Assembly: GCF_031458235.1 (NCBI RefSeq)
Contig: NZ_JAVDYB010000001.1
Coordinates: 7,775,001 to 7,839,000, forward strand
Direction: 5' to 3'
Length of the DNA stretch: 64,000 nucleotides
DNA from: Catenuloplanes atrovinosus
GTDB taxonomy: Bacteria; Actinomycetota; Actinomycetes; Mycobacteriales; Micromonosporaceae
Both the position numbers and the translations under genes were made by a program. Under the pieces are notes generated by a model. The model searched no databases. It was given only the letters and a program-made list of their open reading frames with translations, and was not told the origin of the DNA. Below are positions 36,636-45,334 of this stretch, in pieces (the first letter of the stretch is position 1; each line of letters opens with the position of its first letter).

Positions 36636-38240
36636 ATGCCGACGCTGGACCGGCCGCGGATCGAGTATCGAACTCCGGTCGATCTCGTGCGGGAGTTGCG
36701 CAACGGATCGCTGCGCATTCCGCCGTTCCAGCGGGGATTCAAATGGGAGTCGACCGACGTCATCGCGCTTTTCGACAGCCTGTTGCGCGGGTTCCCTATC
36801 GGGAATCTGCTGCTCTGGCGCCGTCCGGCACCGGCGGCCACCGTGCGCATCGGACCGCTCCAGATCGAGGCCGCGCGGATGGACTCGGCGTACTGGGTCG
36901 TCGACGGTCAGCAGCGGGTGACCAGCCTCGGTGGCGCGCTCCTGGCGGCCGAGGAGGCCACGGACCCGCGATTCCGCGTCTTCCTGGATCTGGAGACCGC
37001 CAGATTCCATTCGCTCGGCGTACGGCAGCAGGCGCCGCGTCAATGGCTCCCGGTGAATCAGCTGGTGGAGACGACGGCGCTCCTCACCTGGATGCGGTCG
37101 AATGCCGAGTGGCTGACGGATGCGCACCTCGCGACGGCGGATGCCGTGGCGAAGGCCGTTCGTGAATACCAGATTCCGACGTACATCGTCGACACCGACG
37201 ACGAGAGCGCGCTACGGCAGATCTTCGACCGGCTGAACAACACCGGGAAGCCGCTGACCAAGGCGGAGGTCTTCCACGCCCTGCACTCGGGTCTGTCCGG
37301 GGAGGTTCCGAGCGACCTCCGCAGCATCGGCGCGGTGTCGGCGGAGGCGGGCTTCGGCAGCATCGATGACCGGCTGGCCCTGCGCTGCGTGCTCGCCTAC
37401 CGCGGCGGTGACCTGTTCCGGGACGACTTCCACGACGAGTTCGTCTCCGACACGGACCGCGAGGAGACGTTCCGCGAGGTGGCCACGATCCTGCGTGTCG
37501 TCGTCGACCTGCTTCGCGGTGAGGTGGGCATCCCGCATCTCCGGCTGCTGCCGTACTCGCACGTGATCCCGGTCCTGGTCAGGTTCGTGCGCGTCCACGG
37601 AGAGCCGTCCGATCGGCTGGCACGGTTGCTGCGCCGGTGGGTGTGGCGGGACGCGATCGGCGGGCTGGCCGCCCGGGGCACGAGCGTCGCGGCGGTACGG
37701 CAGGCGATCGAGGTGCTGGACGCGGAGGACCCGTACGACGCGGCGGAGACGCTGCTGTCGCTGGCGGTGGATCGCGGTGACTTCCGGCCGGACCTGTCCA
37801 AGGTGCATCTGAACCACGCGGCCGCGAAGGTCAACCTGCTCGGCCTGCTGTCGGCCCGGCCCGTCGATCCCGCCACCGGGCAGCCGTTCGACCCGGCCGT
37901 GCTGTTCGACGCCGGGCACTCGACGAAGGACATCGTCAAGGAGATCGTCGCCGACCACTCGCTGCCGCTGGCGGACGGCTTCGCCAATCGGGTCGTGCTC
38001 GGGCGCGGACTCAACCGTACGGCGCGGAGCGTGCTGTCGACCGCGTCGGCGGGGGTACGCGCCTCGCACCTCATCGACGACGCCGCGCTCGAATTCCTGC
38101 GGTCCGGCCAGGACACGGAGTTCCTCGAGGCCCGTGCGGCGCTGGTCGAGCGGGCCATCCGCGAGCACGTCGGGGGCATGGCGGAGTGGGGAGCGCGCGG
38201 CGGCCGCTCGATCGCCGACATGATCCGGACCGCGGCCTGA
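36636..38240 (+). CDS. DUF262 (GmrS-like, ParB-fold) protein
   Basis: A 534-residue protein. The N-terminal DUF262 domain shows RIPPFQRGFKWES (R33 region) and VVDGQQRVTSL at 90-98, the ParB/Srx-like motifs found in the GmrS part of GmrSD type IV restriction enzymes. A helical C-terminal half follows; no DUF1524 HNH domain (the GmrD nuclease) was found in this or the next gene. GmrS-type proteins hydrolyse NTPs and control nuclease activity. The stop is one base before the GTG of the frame-disrupted hipA, so the two were once, or still are, translationally linked. A role in anti-phage defence is inferred, not shown. Confidence 0.82.
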   Translation: MPTLDRPRIEYRTPVDLVRELRNGSLRIPPFQRGFKWESTDVIALFDSLLRGFPIGNLLLWRRPAPAATVRIGPLQIEAARMDSAYWVVDGQQRVTSLGGALLAAEEATDPRFRVFLDLETARFHSLGVRQQAPRQWLPVNQLVETTALLTWMRSNAEWLTDAHLATADAVAKAVREYQIPTYIVDTDDESALRQIFDRLNNTGKPLTKAEVFHALHSGLSGEVPSDLRSIGAVSAEAGFGSIDDRLALRCVLAYRGGDLFRDDFHDEFVSDTDREETFREVATILRVVVDLLRGEVGIPHLRLLPYSHVIPVLVRFVRVHGEPSDRLARLLRRWVWRDAIGGLAARGTSVAAVRQAIEVLDAEDPYDAAETLLSLAVDRGDFRPDLSKVHLNHAAAKVNLLGLLSARPVDPATGQPFDPAVLFDAGHSTKDIVKEIVADHSLPLADGFANRVVLGRGLNRTARSVLSTASAGVRASHLIDDAALEFLRSGQDTEFLEARAALVERAIREHVGGMAEWGARGGRSIADMIRTAA

Positions 38241-38241
38241 C

Positions 38242-39092
38242 GTGGCTGCCCAGGTCACGGCCGAGGTACGGCTGCACGGCGAGACGGTGGGTCTGCTCAG
38301 CTCAAGTTCTCGCTGCGCGGCGACCGTCTCACCGTACCGATGCGAAACAGCGACGGTTGGGTGATCGCCAAGCTGCCGGACCGCGCGCTGAACCGGCTGG
38401 CGGAGAACGAGTTCCTGACGATGCGCTGGCTGGCGGTGGCGGGGTTCGACGTCCCGGCGGTCGCGCTGGTCCCGGCCGAGACGCTGCCGACCGTACCGCC
38501 GGGTCTTCTGGAGCCGGGGGCGCCGGCGTACGTGATCGAGCGGTTCGACCGTACGCCGGACGGCCCGGTGCATGTCGAGGACTTCGCGCAGGTGGCGGAC
38601 GTCGGCCCGCGGGAGAAGTACGGCGAGTCCGGGGCCACCTACGACACCATCGGCGGCGTTATCCGCCTGCTGGCCGGCGATGCGGACTTCGAGGCCTACG
38701 TCGATCGCCTCGTCGCCCTGGTCGTCACCGGGAACACCGACGGCCATCTGAAGAACTGGGCGCTGTGGTACCCCGACGGCGTGACGCCGCGTCTGGCGCC
38801 GGTCTACGACTTCCACTCCCTCTCGGTCTACCAGCGCTTCCGGTACCAGCCGCTGGTGCTCAGCCTGGGCGGTGAGCAGACGCCCGAGTACGTGACCGCC
38901 GACCACTTCCGGCGGCTGGCCGAATCCGCCGGCGCCGACCCCGATCGCGTCGGCCGGCGGGTCACCGAGACGATCGCGCGCCTCCGCCAGGCGTGGGAGA
39001 CCGACGCACACCCGGAGGCGAAGCGGCTGTTCCCGGCCCTGGCCGACCACTACGAGCAGCGCCTTCGCCGGCTCCCGCTGACCCACCCCTGA
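38242..39092 (+). pseudogene. hipA-like kinase gene with N-terminal deletion and frame shift
   Basis: A HipA-type N-terminus (VAAQVTAEVRLHGETVGLL) starts at the GTG at 38242, one base after the DUF262 stop, but its frame ends at a stop at 38362-38364. The kinase domain lies in another frame: AQLKFSL from about 38298, then from ATG 38340 a 250-residue kinase with K11, D134 and N139 in NTDGHLKNW, and D157 in YDFHS. Most of the usual N-terminal subdomain (about 100 residues) is missing between the two parts. The catalytic set is intact, so the 250-residue fragment could still be made. Frame-shifted translation or a sequencing error are alternatives. The 3' end overlaps the convergent diguanylate cyclase gene by 131 bases. 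Confidence 0.72.
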
Positions 39093-40677
39093 CGGCCGGG
39101 ACCGGATCGTCAGGGGTGCGGGAGATGCGGTTGCGGCCGGCGTGTTTGGCGGCGTAGAGGGCCGTGTCGGCGTTCTCCAGGAGAGTCTCGGGGGTTTCCG
39201 GGCCGGTGCGGGTGGTGAGGCCGGCGCTGAAGGTGACCGTGACCGTGTGGCCGTCGCCGAGGTCGATCGGGGTGGTGGCGACGCGGGTGCGCAGCGCCTC
39301 CAGGCGGGGGAGGGCGTCGGTGCCGGTCAGGACCAGGACGAACTCCTCGCCGCCGTAGCGGGCGACCAGGTCGCCGGGGCGGGTGGCGGCGGCGAGGTGG
39401 GAGGCGACGCGGGTCAGGACCGTGTCGCCGGCGGCGTGGCCGTACCGGTCGTTGATGCTCTTGAAGTGGTCGAGGTCGATCAGCGCGACCGAGAGCGGGC
39501 CGTCCCCGGCGACCGCGCGGGCCAGGCCGGCCATCAGGTGGCGCCGGTTGTGCAGGCCGGTGAGGTGGTCGCGGAGGGCCTGCTCGGCGAGGTCGGCGCG
39601 GAGCAGTTCGATGGTCTCGAGCTGGCGTTCGAGTTCGCGGCGCTGGCGGTTGAGGTCGGTGACGTCGCGGGCGACGATGGCCCAGCCGACGCAGCGGTCG
39701 CTGCGGCCGTAGAGGCGGCTCACCCGGATGTCGAGGTCGAGGCCGGAGCCGTGCGCGTTCTCCACGGTGAGGTCGCGGTCCTCGCCGGGGAGCAGTGAGC
39801 GGCCGGGCGTCAGGACGGTGGTGGGGCCGAGGAGGTCCGCCATGGTCTGCCCGACGACGCAGGCGGGCGGGTTCGCGGCCAGCAGGCGGAGCAGTGACTC
39901 ACCGGCCGGGTTGAGGTCCAGGACGCGGCCGTCGCGGCCGATCACCGCGACCGCGTCGCTGATCTTCTCGAAGACGCGGCGGTGGGCGACCGGGGCCTGA
40001 GCCGGCATCGACGCGCGGACCACCATCCAGTACATCAGCGGCGCGGTGATCACGAAGCCGAGCGCGGTCAGGTCGGTGAGCCGGCCGTGCTGGGCCAGGC
40101 CGAGCAGGTTGAGCAGCGCCGACGGCATCGAGATCAGCACCGCGAACGCGGCTGCGTGGTAGCGCGTCGAGGTGACCGCCCACAGGCGCACCACGCGGAC
40201 GACCGCGAAGCCCAGGACAACGTAGCTGTAGGCGGAGTGTGCCCAGAACAGCGGCCCGTAGACGGGGACCAGGCCGCCGTCGAAGCCGGTGTTCCGGAAG
40301 CCGGCGAAGAAGAGCAGGTGCCACGGGTTGGTGGCCACGGCCGCCAGGCAGAGCGCCGGCTCGATCGCGAGCAGCGACACGAACCGGCGGGTCGGGTGCC
40401 AGGCGCGGTCCGCCAGCGCGTACGACAATCCCAGCCAGCCGACGACCACGACGCAGACGAAGGCGAACGACGTCGCGATCGTGACCTGGAACAGGCGCAC
40501 GTCGTGCACGGTCAGCTCGATCGAGTCGACGAGGGACCAGCCGGCCAGCCCGAGGTTGAGGAACGCGGTCGCGGCGAAGCCGGTCGCCTCCCGTCGCCGC
40601 CGCCACGCCACCGCCGCGATGCCGGCCGAGACCACGGCCGCGGCCAGGAAGAGCACGCACAGCACCGCGGTGATCAT
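38962..40677 (-). CDS. Membrane-anchored diguanylate cyclase (PAS-GGDEF)
   Basis: A 571-residue protein. Residues 1 to about 215 form seven membrane segments of the 7TM histidine-kinase-type sensor. A PAS domain (about 235-355, VFEKISDAVAVIGRDGRVLDLN) and a coiled linker follow. The GGDEF domain has its active site GGEEF at 442-446 and a product-inhibition site RPGD at 433-436. It should make cyclic di-GMP at the membrane in response to a signal. The ATG at 40677 was preferred because of the g-rich site upstream. A 50-residue Pro/Gly/Ser tail follows the domain and is antisense to the end of hipA, an overlap that may be an artefact of a lost stop codon. Confidence 0.9.
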   Translation of the reverse strand: MITAVLCVLFLAAAVVSAGIAAVAWRRRREATGFAATAFLNLGLAGWSLVDSIELTVHDVRLFQVTIATSFAFVCVVVVGWLGLSYALADRAWHPTRRFVSLLAIEPALCLAAVATNPWHLLFFAGFRNTGFDGGLVPVYGPLFWAHSAYSYVVLGFAVVRVVRLWAVTSTRYHAAAFAVLISMPSALLNLLGLAQHGRLTDLTALGFVITAPLMYWMVVRASMPAQAPVAHRRVFEKISDAVAVIGRDGRVLDLNPAGESLLRLLAANPPACVVGQTMADLLGPTTVLTPGRSLLPGEDRDLTVENAHGSGLDLDIRVSRLYGRSDRCVGWAIVARDVTDLNRQRRELERQLETIELLRADLAEQALRDHLTGLHNRRHLMAGLARAVAGDGPLSVALIDLDHFKSINDRYGHAAGDTVLTRVASHLAAATRPGDLVARYGGEEFVLVLTGTDALPRLEALRTRVATTPIDLGDGHTVTVTFSAGLTTRTGPETPETLLENADTALYAAKHAGRNRISRTPDDPVPAVRGGSAGAGEGAARSGRPGPGTAASPPGVRRSPTPGGGARSSR

Positions 40678-40756
40678 GTGCGCACCCCCCGGACCCGATC
40701 TGGAACGCAGCTCCATCGGCGGGCCGGGGTGGCGGCCTGAGGCGATGTGAGCGGAG

Positions 40757-41968
40757 CTACCGGATCTGGTGCCCGGTGACGGCGCGCGCGATCACCAGGC
40801 GCTGGATCTCGGACGTACCCTCGAAGATGGTGTAGATCTTGGCGTCGCGGTACCAGCGCTCGACCGGGTGTTCGCGCAGGTATCCGGCGCCGCCGAGGAT
40901 CTGCACGGCCCGCTCGGTGACCGCCACCGCGACCTCGCCGGCCTTCAGCTTGGACATCGAGCCCTCGCCGGCCGCGAAGGGGCGGTTGTTGCGGCCCATC
41001 CACGCGGCCCGCCAGACCAGCAGCCGCGCGGCGTCGATCTCCATCCGCATGTCGGCCAGCGCGAACGCGATCGCCTGGTTCTCCACGATCGGCCGGCCGA
41101 ACTGCACCCGGTTCCGCGCGTAGTCCAGCGCGTACTCGTAGGCGGCGCGCGCCACGCCGATCGCCTGCGCGCCGACCGTGGGCCGGGACAGCTCGAACGT
41201 GCGCATCGAGGCCTGGCCTGCCGCGCGCTGGTTGGCGCGTGCCTTGGCCAGCCGCGCGTCCAGCCGGTCCCTGCCGCCGAGCAGGCAGCGCCCGGGCACG
41301 CGCACGTCGTCGAGGAAGACGTCCGCGGTGTGCGAGGCGCGCAGGCCGAGCTTGGCCAGCTTCCGCGGCGAGGACAGACCCTTCGTTCCCGGGGGTACGA
41401 CGAACGCCGCCTGGCCACGGGTGCCGAGCGAGGGGTCGACGGAGGCGGTCACCACGTGCACCGCCGCGATGCCGCCGTTGGTGGCGTACGCCTTCTGCCC
41501 GTTGAGCACCCACTCGTCCGAGGCCTCGTCGTAGACCGCGCGGGTGCGGATCGCGCCGACGTCGGAGCCGGCCTCCGGCTCGGTGGAGCAGAACGCGGCG
41601 ACGGCGGGCGCGGACTCGTCACCGAAGCACGGCGGCACCCACTCGGCGAGCTGGTCGGGCGTGCCCGAGCCGAAGATCGCGGCGACCGCCAGCGACGTGC
41701 CGGCGATCGACATCGCCAGCCCGGCGTCGCCCCAGAACAGCTCCTCGTTGGCGATCGGCATGGACAGCCCGCTCGGGTCGGACCAGGCGTTGGCCAGGAA
41801 CTCGAACCCGTACAGCCCGACCCTGGCCGCCTCCTGGATCACCGGCCAGGGCGTCTCCTCGCGGGCGTCCCACTCCGCGCCGGCCGGGCGGAGCACGCCG
41901 GCCGCGAAGCCGTGCACCCAGTCGCGGAGCGTGGTCTGTTCCTCGTTGAGGTCCAGCGAGAACTCCAC
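40757..41968 (-). CDS. Acyl-CoA dehydrogenase
   Basis: A 403-residue FAD enzyme that oxidises acyl-CoA to enoyl-CoA. It shows [19 protein letters not shown] (FAD and substrate site), [13 protein letters not shown], and the catalytic glutamate in [10 protein letters not shown] near residue 388. [11 protein letters not shown] and [20 protein letters not shown] are standard. It is encoded four bases after an SCP2-domain gene, so they are probably one transcript starting at the operator region upstream of 42425. In mycobacteria, FadE5 lies next to FadA2, FabG4 and HtdX. Confidence 0.92.
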   Translation of the reverse strand: MEFSLDLNEEQTTLRDWVHGFAAGVLRPAGAEWDAREETPWPVIQEAARVGLYGFEFLANAWSDPSGLSMPIANEELFWGDAGLAMSIAGTSLAVAAIFGSGTPDQLAEWVPPCFGDESAPAVAAFCSTEPEAGSDVGAIRTRAVYDEASDEWVLNGQKAYATNGGIAAVHVVTASVDPSLGTRGQAAFVVPPGTKGLSSPRKLAKLGLRASHTADVFLDDVRVPGRCLLGGRDRLDARLAKARANQRAAGQASMRTFELSRPTVGAQAIGVARAAYEYALDYARNRVQFGRPIVENQAIAFALADMRMEIDAARLLVWRAAWMGRNNRPFAAGEGSMSKLKAGEVAVAVTERAVQILGGAGYLREHPVERWYRDAKIYTIFEGTSEIQRLVIARAVTGHQIR

Positions 41969-41972
41969 GGGC

Positions 41973-42425
41973 TCACGCCTTGGGGATGTCGAACAGCGTC
42001 TGGATCTGCGCGGCGAGGCCGAGGTCGCCCTGCGCCTTGAGCTTGCCGGTCATGAACATCATCACGGGGTTGCCGAGGCCGGCGATCAGCTTGACGAACG
42101 GCACCGGAGCCACCGCGAGCGTCAGGTCGGGCTTGCGGTCCGTGCTCGGTGAGAGCGCGCAGGTGCCGCCGTCGATCACCACTTCGTAGGTGTCCGCGCC
42201 GCCGTCCGGCCGCCCGGTGACGGTCCAGTGGATGACCGCGCTGGTGTCGCCCGCGCGCTCCGGCCGGAACTGCTTCGGCATGCGGCTGAAGACCTCGTCC
42301 AGGATGAGCTGGCGATGCGGGCCGCTCATGATCTCGGTGATCGCGGAGTCCGGCATCGACTTGACGATCCGCGCGAACTCCCGGGGCTCCATCGTGGCGA
42401 AGGTACTGGGATCGAAATCGGTCAT
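41973..42425 (-). CDS. SCP2 sterol-transfer domain protein
   Basis: A 150-residue soluble protein. It has an SCP2-type core ([22 protein letters not shown], then [21 protein letters not shown] and [18 protein letters not shown] in outline). SCP2 domains bind lipids or acyl-CoA in a hydrophobic tunnel. In this setting it may hold acyl-CoA for the adjacent dehydrogenase (inference). Its start lies 24 bases from a 30-bp palindromic operator that it shares with the divergent TetR gene. Confidence 0.88.
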   Translation of the reverse strand: MTDFDPSTFATMEPREFARIVKSMPDSAITEIMSGPHRQLILDEVFSRMPKQFRPERAGDTSAVIHWTVTGRPDGGADTYEVVIDGGTCALSPSTDRKPDLTLAVAPVPFVKLIAGLGNPVMMFMTGKLKAQGDLGLAAQIQTLFDIPKA

Positions 42426-42448
42426 TTCCGGCGTTCCTCTCCGCTAAT

Positions 42449-42478
42449 CTACCCTGGCGTAACGTTACGCGTGGGTAG
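42449..42478. promoter_or_regulatory. 30-bp palindromic TetR-type operator
   Basis: The 30-bp palindrome pairs at 26 of 30 bases; only two symmetrical positions fail. The core is CGTAACGTTACG and the ends are CTACCC and GGGTAG. It lies 24 bp from the SCP2 start and 2 bp from the TetR start, so it is placed to block both promoters. Part of it, TACGCGTGGGTA (42466-42477), matches TACCCGTGAGTA at 45305-45316 at 10 of 12 positions. Confidence 0.8.
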
Positions 42479-42480
42479 GT

Positions 42481-43125
42481 ATGCTGACAAGCGTGCCGGC
42501 CTTCAAGCGCCTTCCGCGCGCCGTCCGAGAGCGGCAGATGCTGGACTCGGCCGTCCGCGTCTTCTCCCGCCGCGGCTACCACGCCGCGTCGATGGACGAG
42601 ATAGCCGAGGCCGCCGGCGTCTCCAAGCCGATGGTGTACGCGTACCTCGGCACCAAGGAGGAGCTGTTCACCGCCTGCCTGCACCGGGAGGCGACCCGCC
42701 TGATGGAGACCGTCGCGGGCGCGGTGGAGCCGGACGTCCCGGCCGACCGGCAGCTCTGGAACGGTCTGCGCGCGTTCTTCGACGTCGTGGCCACCAGCCG
42801 GGAGGGCTGGACCGTGCTCTACCGCCAGGCCCGCGGCCTGGAGCCGTTCGCGGCCGAGCTGGCCGACATGCGCTCCCGCATGGTGCGGGTGGTGACCGTG
42901 CTGCTCGGCCGCGCGATGGCCGGCTCCGGCGGCCGGGCCACCGAGACCGAGCTGGAGGTGATGGCGCACGCGCTGGTCGGGGCCGGCGAGTCGCTCGCGG
43001 ACTGGATGACCGACCACCCCGGCGCCGATCCGGCCAAGACCGCCACCCAGATGATGAACGTCGCCTGGCTCGGCGCCGACCGGCTGCTCGGCGGCACCAG
43101 CTGGCACCCGGAGGCCGGCCGCTAG
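42481..43125 (+). CDS. TetR-family transcriptional regulator
   Basis: A 214-residue regulator with the TetR N-terminal HTH: MLDSAVRVFSRRGYHAASMDEIAEAAGVSKPMVYAYLGTKEEL in outline, residues about 20-62. The C-terminal ligand domain contains SREGWTVLYRQARGLE and no recognised ligand signature. It is divergent from the SCP2/acyl-CoA dehydrogenase genes and shares a palindromic operator with them, which suggests autoregulation and repression of the acyl-CoA operon, with an acyl-CoA as the likely inducer. The ATG at 42481 sits only two bases after the operator, so the mRNA may be nearly leaderless. Confidence 0.92.
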   Translation: MLTSVPAFKRLPRAVRERQMLDSAVRVFSRRGYHAASMDEIAEAAGVSKPMVYAYLGTKEELFTACLHREATRLMETVAGAVEPDVPADRQLWNGLRAFFDVVATSREGWTVLYRQARGLEPFAAELADMRSRMVRVVTVLLGRAMAGSGGRATETELEVMAHALVGAGESLADWMTDHPGADPAKTATQMMNVAWLGADRLLGGTSWHPEAGR

Positions 43126-43129
43126 GCGC

Positions 43130-43933
43130 TCACCGCGCGGGCGTGACGCTCCCGGTCAGCAGGGGTTTCCCGGTGCGCGGGTCGGTCACCGCGAACGTGC
43201 GCAGGTCCGTGCCGAACGCGACCGTGCCGGACAGCGGCACCGGCCGGCGGAACTCCGCGGTGATCATGCCGGTGGCGGGCAGCCGGCCGGCCATCGCGGC
43301 CAGGCACCGGGCCAGCGTCCACATGCCGTGCGCGATCGGCGCGCCGAACCCGAACGCGCGGGCGCCCAGCCAGGACGTGTGGATCGGGTTGTGGTCGCCG
43401 GAGACGGCCGCGTACTCCGGGCCGAGGTCCGGCGCCAGTCGCCAGCGCGCGGACGGTGCCGGCAGCTCCGGCGCGTCCCCGGTGCCGGACCGGCCGGGTC
43501 CGCGCTCCCTGCGCAGGTAGGTCGACCACGAGCGCCACGCGATCGCGCCGCCGGAGCTCACCGTGGTCTCCAGGTCGAACTGCCGCCCGCGCGGATGGTC
43601 CCGTAGGTCCACGGCGCGTACCGAGAGGTCCAGCCGGTCGTCCGCGGTGAGCGGCCGCAGCACCTCGATCCGGTTCGCCACGTGCAGCAGCCCGACCGCC
43701 GGGAACGGGAACGCGCGATCCGTCATCAGGTCGAGGGCCACACCGAAACCCAGCACATGGGGGTACGTGGCGGGCAGCGCGTCGGAGAGCCGGAAGCCGC
43801 ACACCCGGTCGTACCGCGCCAGCCGGTCCCGGTCCACGACCACGCCGGTGCGCGCCGCCGTCCGGTCCGGCAGCTCGCCGGGCCGGGAACCGAGCGGCAG
43901 CAGCCCGAGCGCCGCGCGCAGGTAGACCGACAT
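43130..43933 (-). CDS. MaoC-family (R)-3-hydroxyacyl-ACP/CoA dehydratase, HtdX-like
   Basis: A 267-residue protein of two hotdog halves. The C-terminal MaoC domain carries the hydratase motif YAAVSGDHNPIHTS (Asp and His catalytic pair) near residue 180 and GFGAPIAHGMWTL. The N-terminal half lacks the motif. It begins at ATG 43933, which overlaps the FabG4-like stop by one base. In mycobacteria the same gene order gives HtdX-FabG4-FadA2 for fatty acid or PHA-type chemistry. Confidence 0.88.
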   Translation of the reverse strand: MSVYLRAALGLLPLGSRPGELPDRTAARTGVVVDRDRLARYDRVCGFRLSDALPATYPHVLGFGVALDLMTDRAFPFPAVGLLHVANRIEVLRPLTADDRLDLSVRAVDLRDHPRGRQFDLETTVSSGGAIAWRSWSTYLRRERGPGRSGTGDAPELPAPSARWRLAPDLGPEYAAVSGDHNPIHTSWLGARAFGFGAPIAHGMWTLARCLAAMAGRLPATGMITAEFRRPVPLSGTVAFGTDLRTFAVTDPRTGKPLLTGSVTPAR

Positions 43934-45294
43934 CAGGCGCCGATCAGGCTCTGGCCGCAGACGCGCACGACGTTGCCGGTGACGCCGGACGAGCCGGGCG
44001 ACGCGAACCAGGCGATCGTCTCCGCCACGTCGACCGGCAGCCCGCCCTGGCTGAGGCTGTTCAGCCGGCGGCTCACCTCGCGCAGCGCGACCGGCATCCG
44101 CGCGGTCATCGGCGTCTCGATGAAGCCGGGCGCGACCGCGTTGACCGTCACGCCGCGCGCGGCCAGCGCCGGCGCCAGCACCTGGACCAGCCCGATCACG
44201 CCGGCCTTGGAGGTGGCGTAGTTGGCCTGCCCGCGGTTGCCGGCGATGCCGTTCATCGAGGAGACCTGGATCAGCCGGCCGCCGGGCGGCAGCAGGTCCA
44301 GGATCGCGTCGTTGATCCGCTCCTGGCTGGAGAGGTTGACGTCGAGCACGGAGTCCCACTCCGCCGCGCTCATCCGGCCCAGCGTCCGGTCCCGGGTGAT
44401 GCCCGCGTTGTGCACCACCACGTCGACGCGGCCGTGCCGGTCGCGCAGGTACGCGGCGAGCCGAGCGGGCGCGTCCGCGGCCGTGACGTCCAGCTGCAGC
44501 GCCTCGCCACGGATCTCGTTGGCCAGCGCGGCCAGCGGCTCACCGGCGGCCGGCACGTCCAGCGCGATCACGCGGGCGCCGTCGCGGGCCAGCACGCGCG
44601 CGATGGCCGCGCCGATGCCGCGCGCCGCGCCGGTGACCAGCGCGACCTTCCCGGTCAGCGGGTGCTCCCAGTCCACCGAGGACGCCGCGGCCGGCCCGAC
44701 CGCCGGGCCGACACGGACGACCTGGCCGGAGACGTACGCGGAGCGGCCGGAGAGCAGGAAGCGCAGCGTGGACTCCAGGGGCGCGTCCGGCGCGGCGTAG
44801 ACGAGCTGGGCCGTGCTGCCGCGGCCGAACTCCTTGCCGATCGTGCGGACCAGGCCCTCCAGCGCGCGCTGCGCGACCGCCTCGCGCGGCGCGGCACAGT
44901 CCTCCGGCGCGGTGCCGAGCACGATCACCCGGCCGGACGGCAGCAGCGTGCGGGCGTGCGCGTGGAAGAAGTCGTAGAGCGTGCGCAGCCGCTCCGACGA
45001 GGTGACGCCGGTGGCGTCGAAGATCAGCGCGGCGAGCCGGCCGGGCGTGGCGGACGCGCCGGCCTCCACCGCGGCGGCGACCGGGTCGCGCAGTGGCACG
45101 CCGGCCTCATCCAGGATCGCGCGGACCGCCGGGCCCAGCCGCCCGCCGGGCGCCGCGTCGACCAGCACCGGGCCGGTGACCAGCGGGTCGCCGGGGGAGT
45201 AGCGGCGCAGCGGCGTCGGCGCGGGCAGGCCCAGGCGCGTGACGAGCGCCTTTCCCGCCGCGGAGTTGGCGAAGGTCGCGTACCGGTCCACCAT
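43933..45294 (-). CDS. High-molecular-weight 3-oxoacyl-ACP reductase (FabG4-like)
   Basis: A 453-residue SDR of the HMW FabG class. The N-terminal half (residues 1 to about 205) is a degenerate flavodoxin-like domain. The C-terminal half is a full SDR with TGAARGIGAA near 220, HNAGITRD, the catalytic serine in QVSSMNGIAG and Tyr-Lys as NYATSKAG, NAVAPGFIETPMT. The reaction is NADH-dependent reduction of 3-oxoacyl-CoA. It forms a two-gene operon with the dehydratase and is divergent from the thiolase, with the starts 40 bases apart. Confidence 0.92.
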   Translation of the reverse strand: MVDRYATFANSAAGKALVTRLGLPAPTPLRRYSPGDPLVTGPVLVDAAPGGRLGPAVRAILDEAGVPLRDPVAAAVEAGASATPGRLAALIFDATGVTSSERLRTLYDFFHAHARTLLPSGRVIVLGTAPEDCAAPREAVAQRALEGLVRTIGKEFGRGSTAQLVYAAPDAPLESTLRFLLSGRSAYVSGQVVRVGPAVGPAAASSVDWEHPLTGKVALVTGAARGIGAAIARVLARDGARVIALDVPAAGEPLAALANEIRGEALQLDVTAADAPARLAAYLRDRHGRVDVVVHNAGITRDRTLGRMSAAEWDSVLDVNLSSQERINDAILDLLPPGGRLIQVSSMNGIAGNRGQANYATSKAGVIGLVQVLAPALAARGVTVNAVAPGFIETPMTARMPVALREVSRRLNSLSQGGLPVDVAETIAWFASPGSSGVTGNVVRVCGQSLIGA

Positions 45295-45304
45295 AGGCGT
45301 AGCC

Positions 45305-45316
45305 TACCCGTGAGTA
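45305..45316. promoter_or_regulatory. Candidate second site of the TetR-type regulator
   Basis: TACCCGTGAGTA lies between the divergent FabG4-like (start 45294) and thiolase (start 45335) genes. It matches 10 of 12 positions of TACGCGTGGGTA inside the operator at 42449-42478. It is shorter and less symmetrical than that operator, so regulation here is a hypothesis. Confidence 0.5.
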
Positions 45317-45334
45317 AGTCTGGAGGGAGAACTC

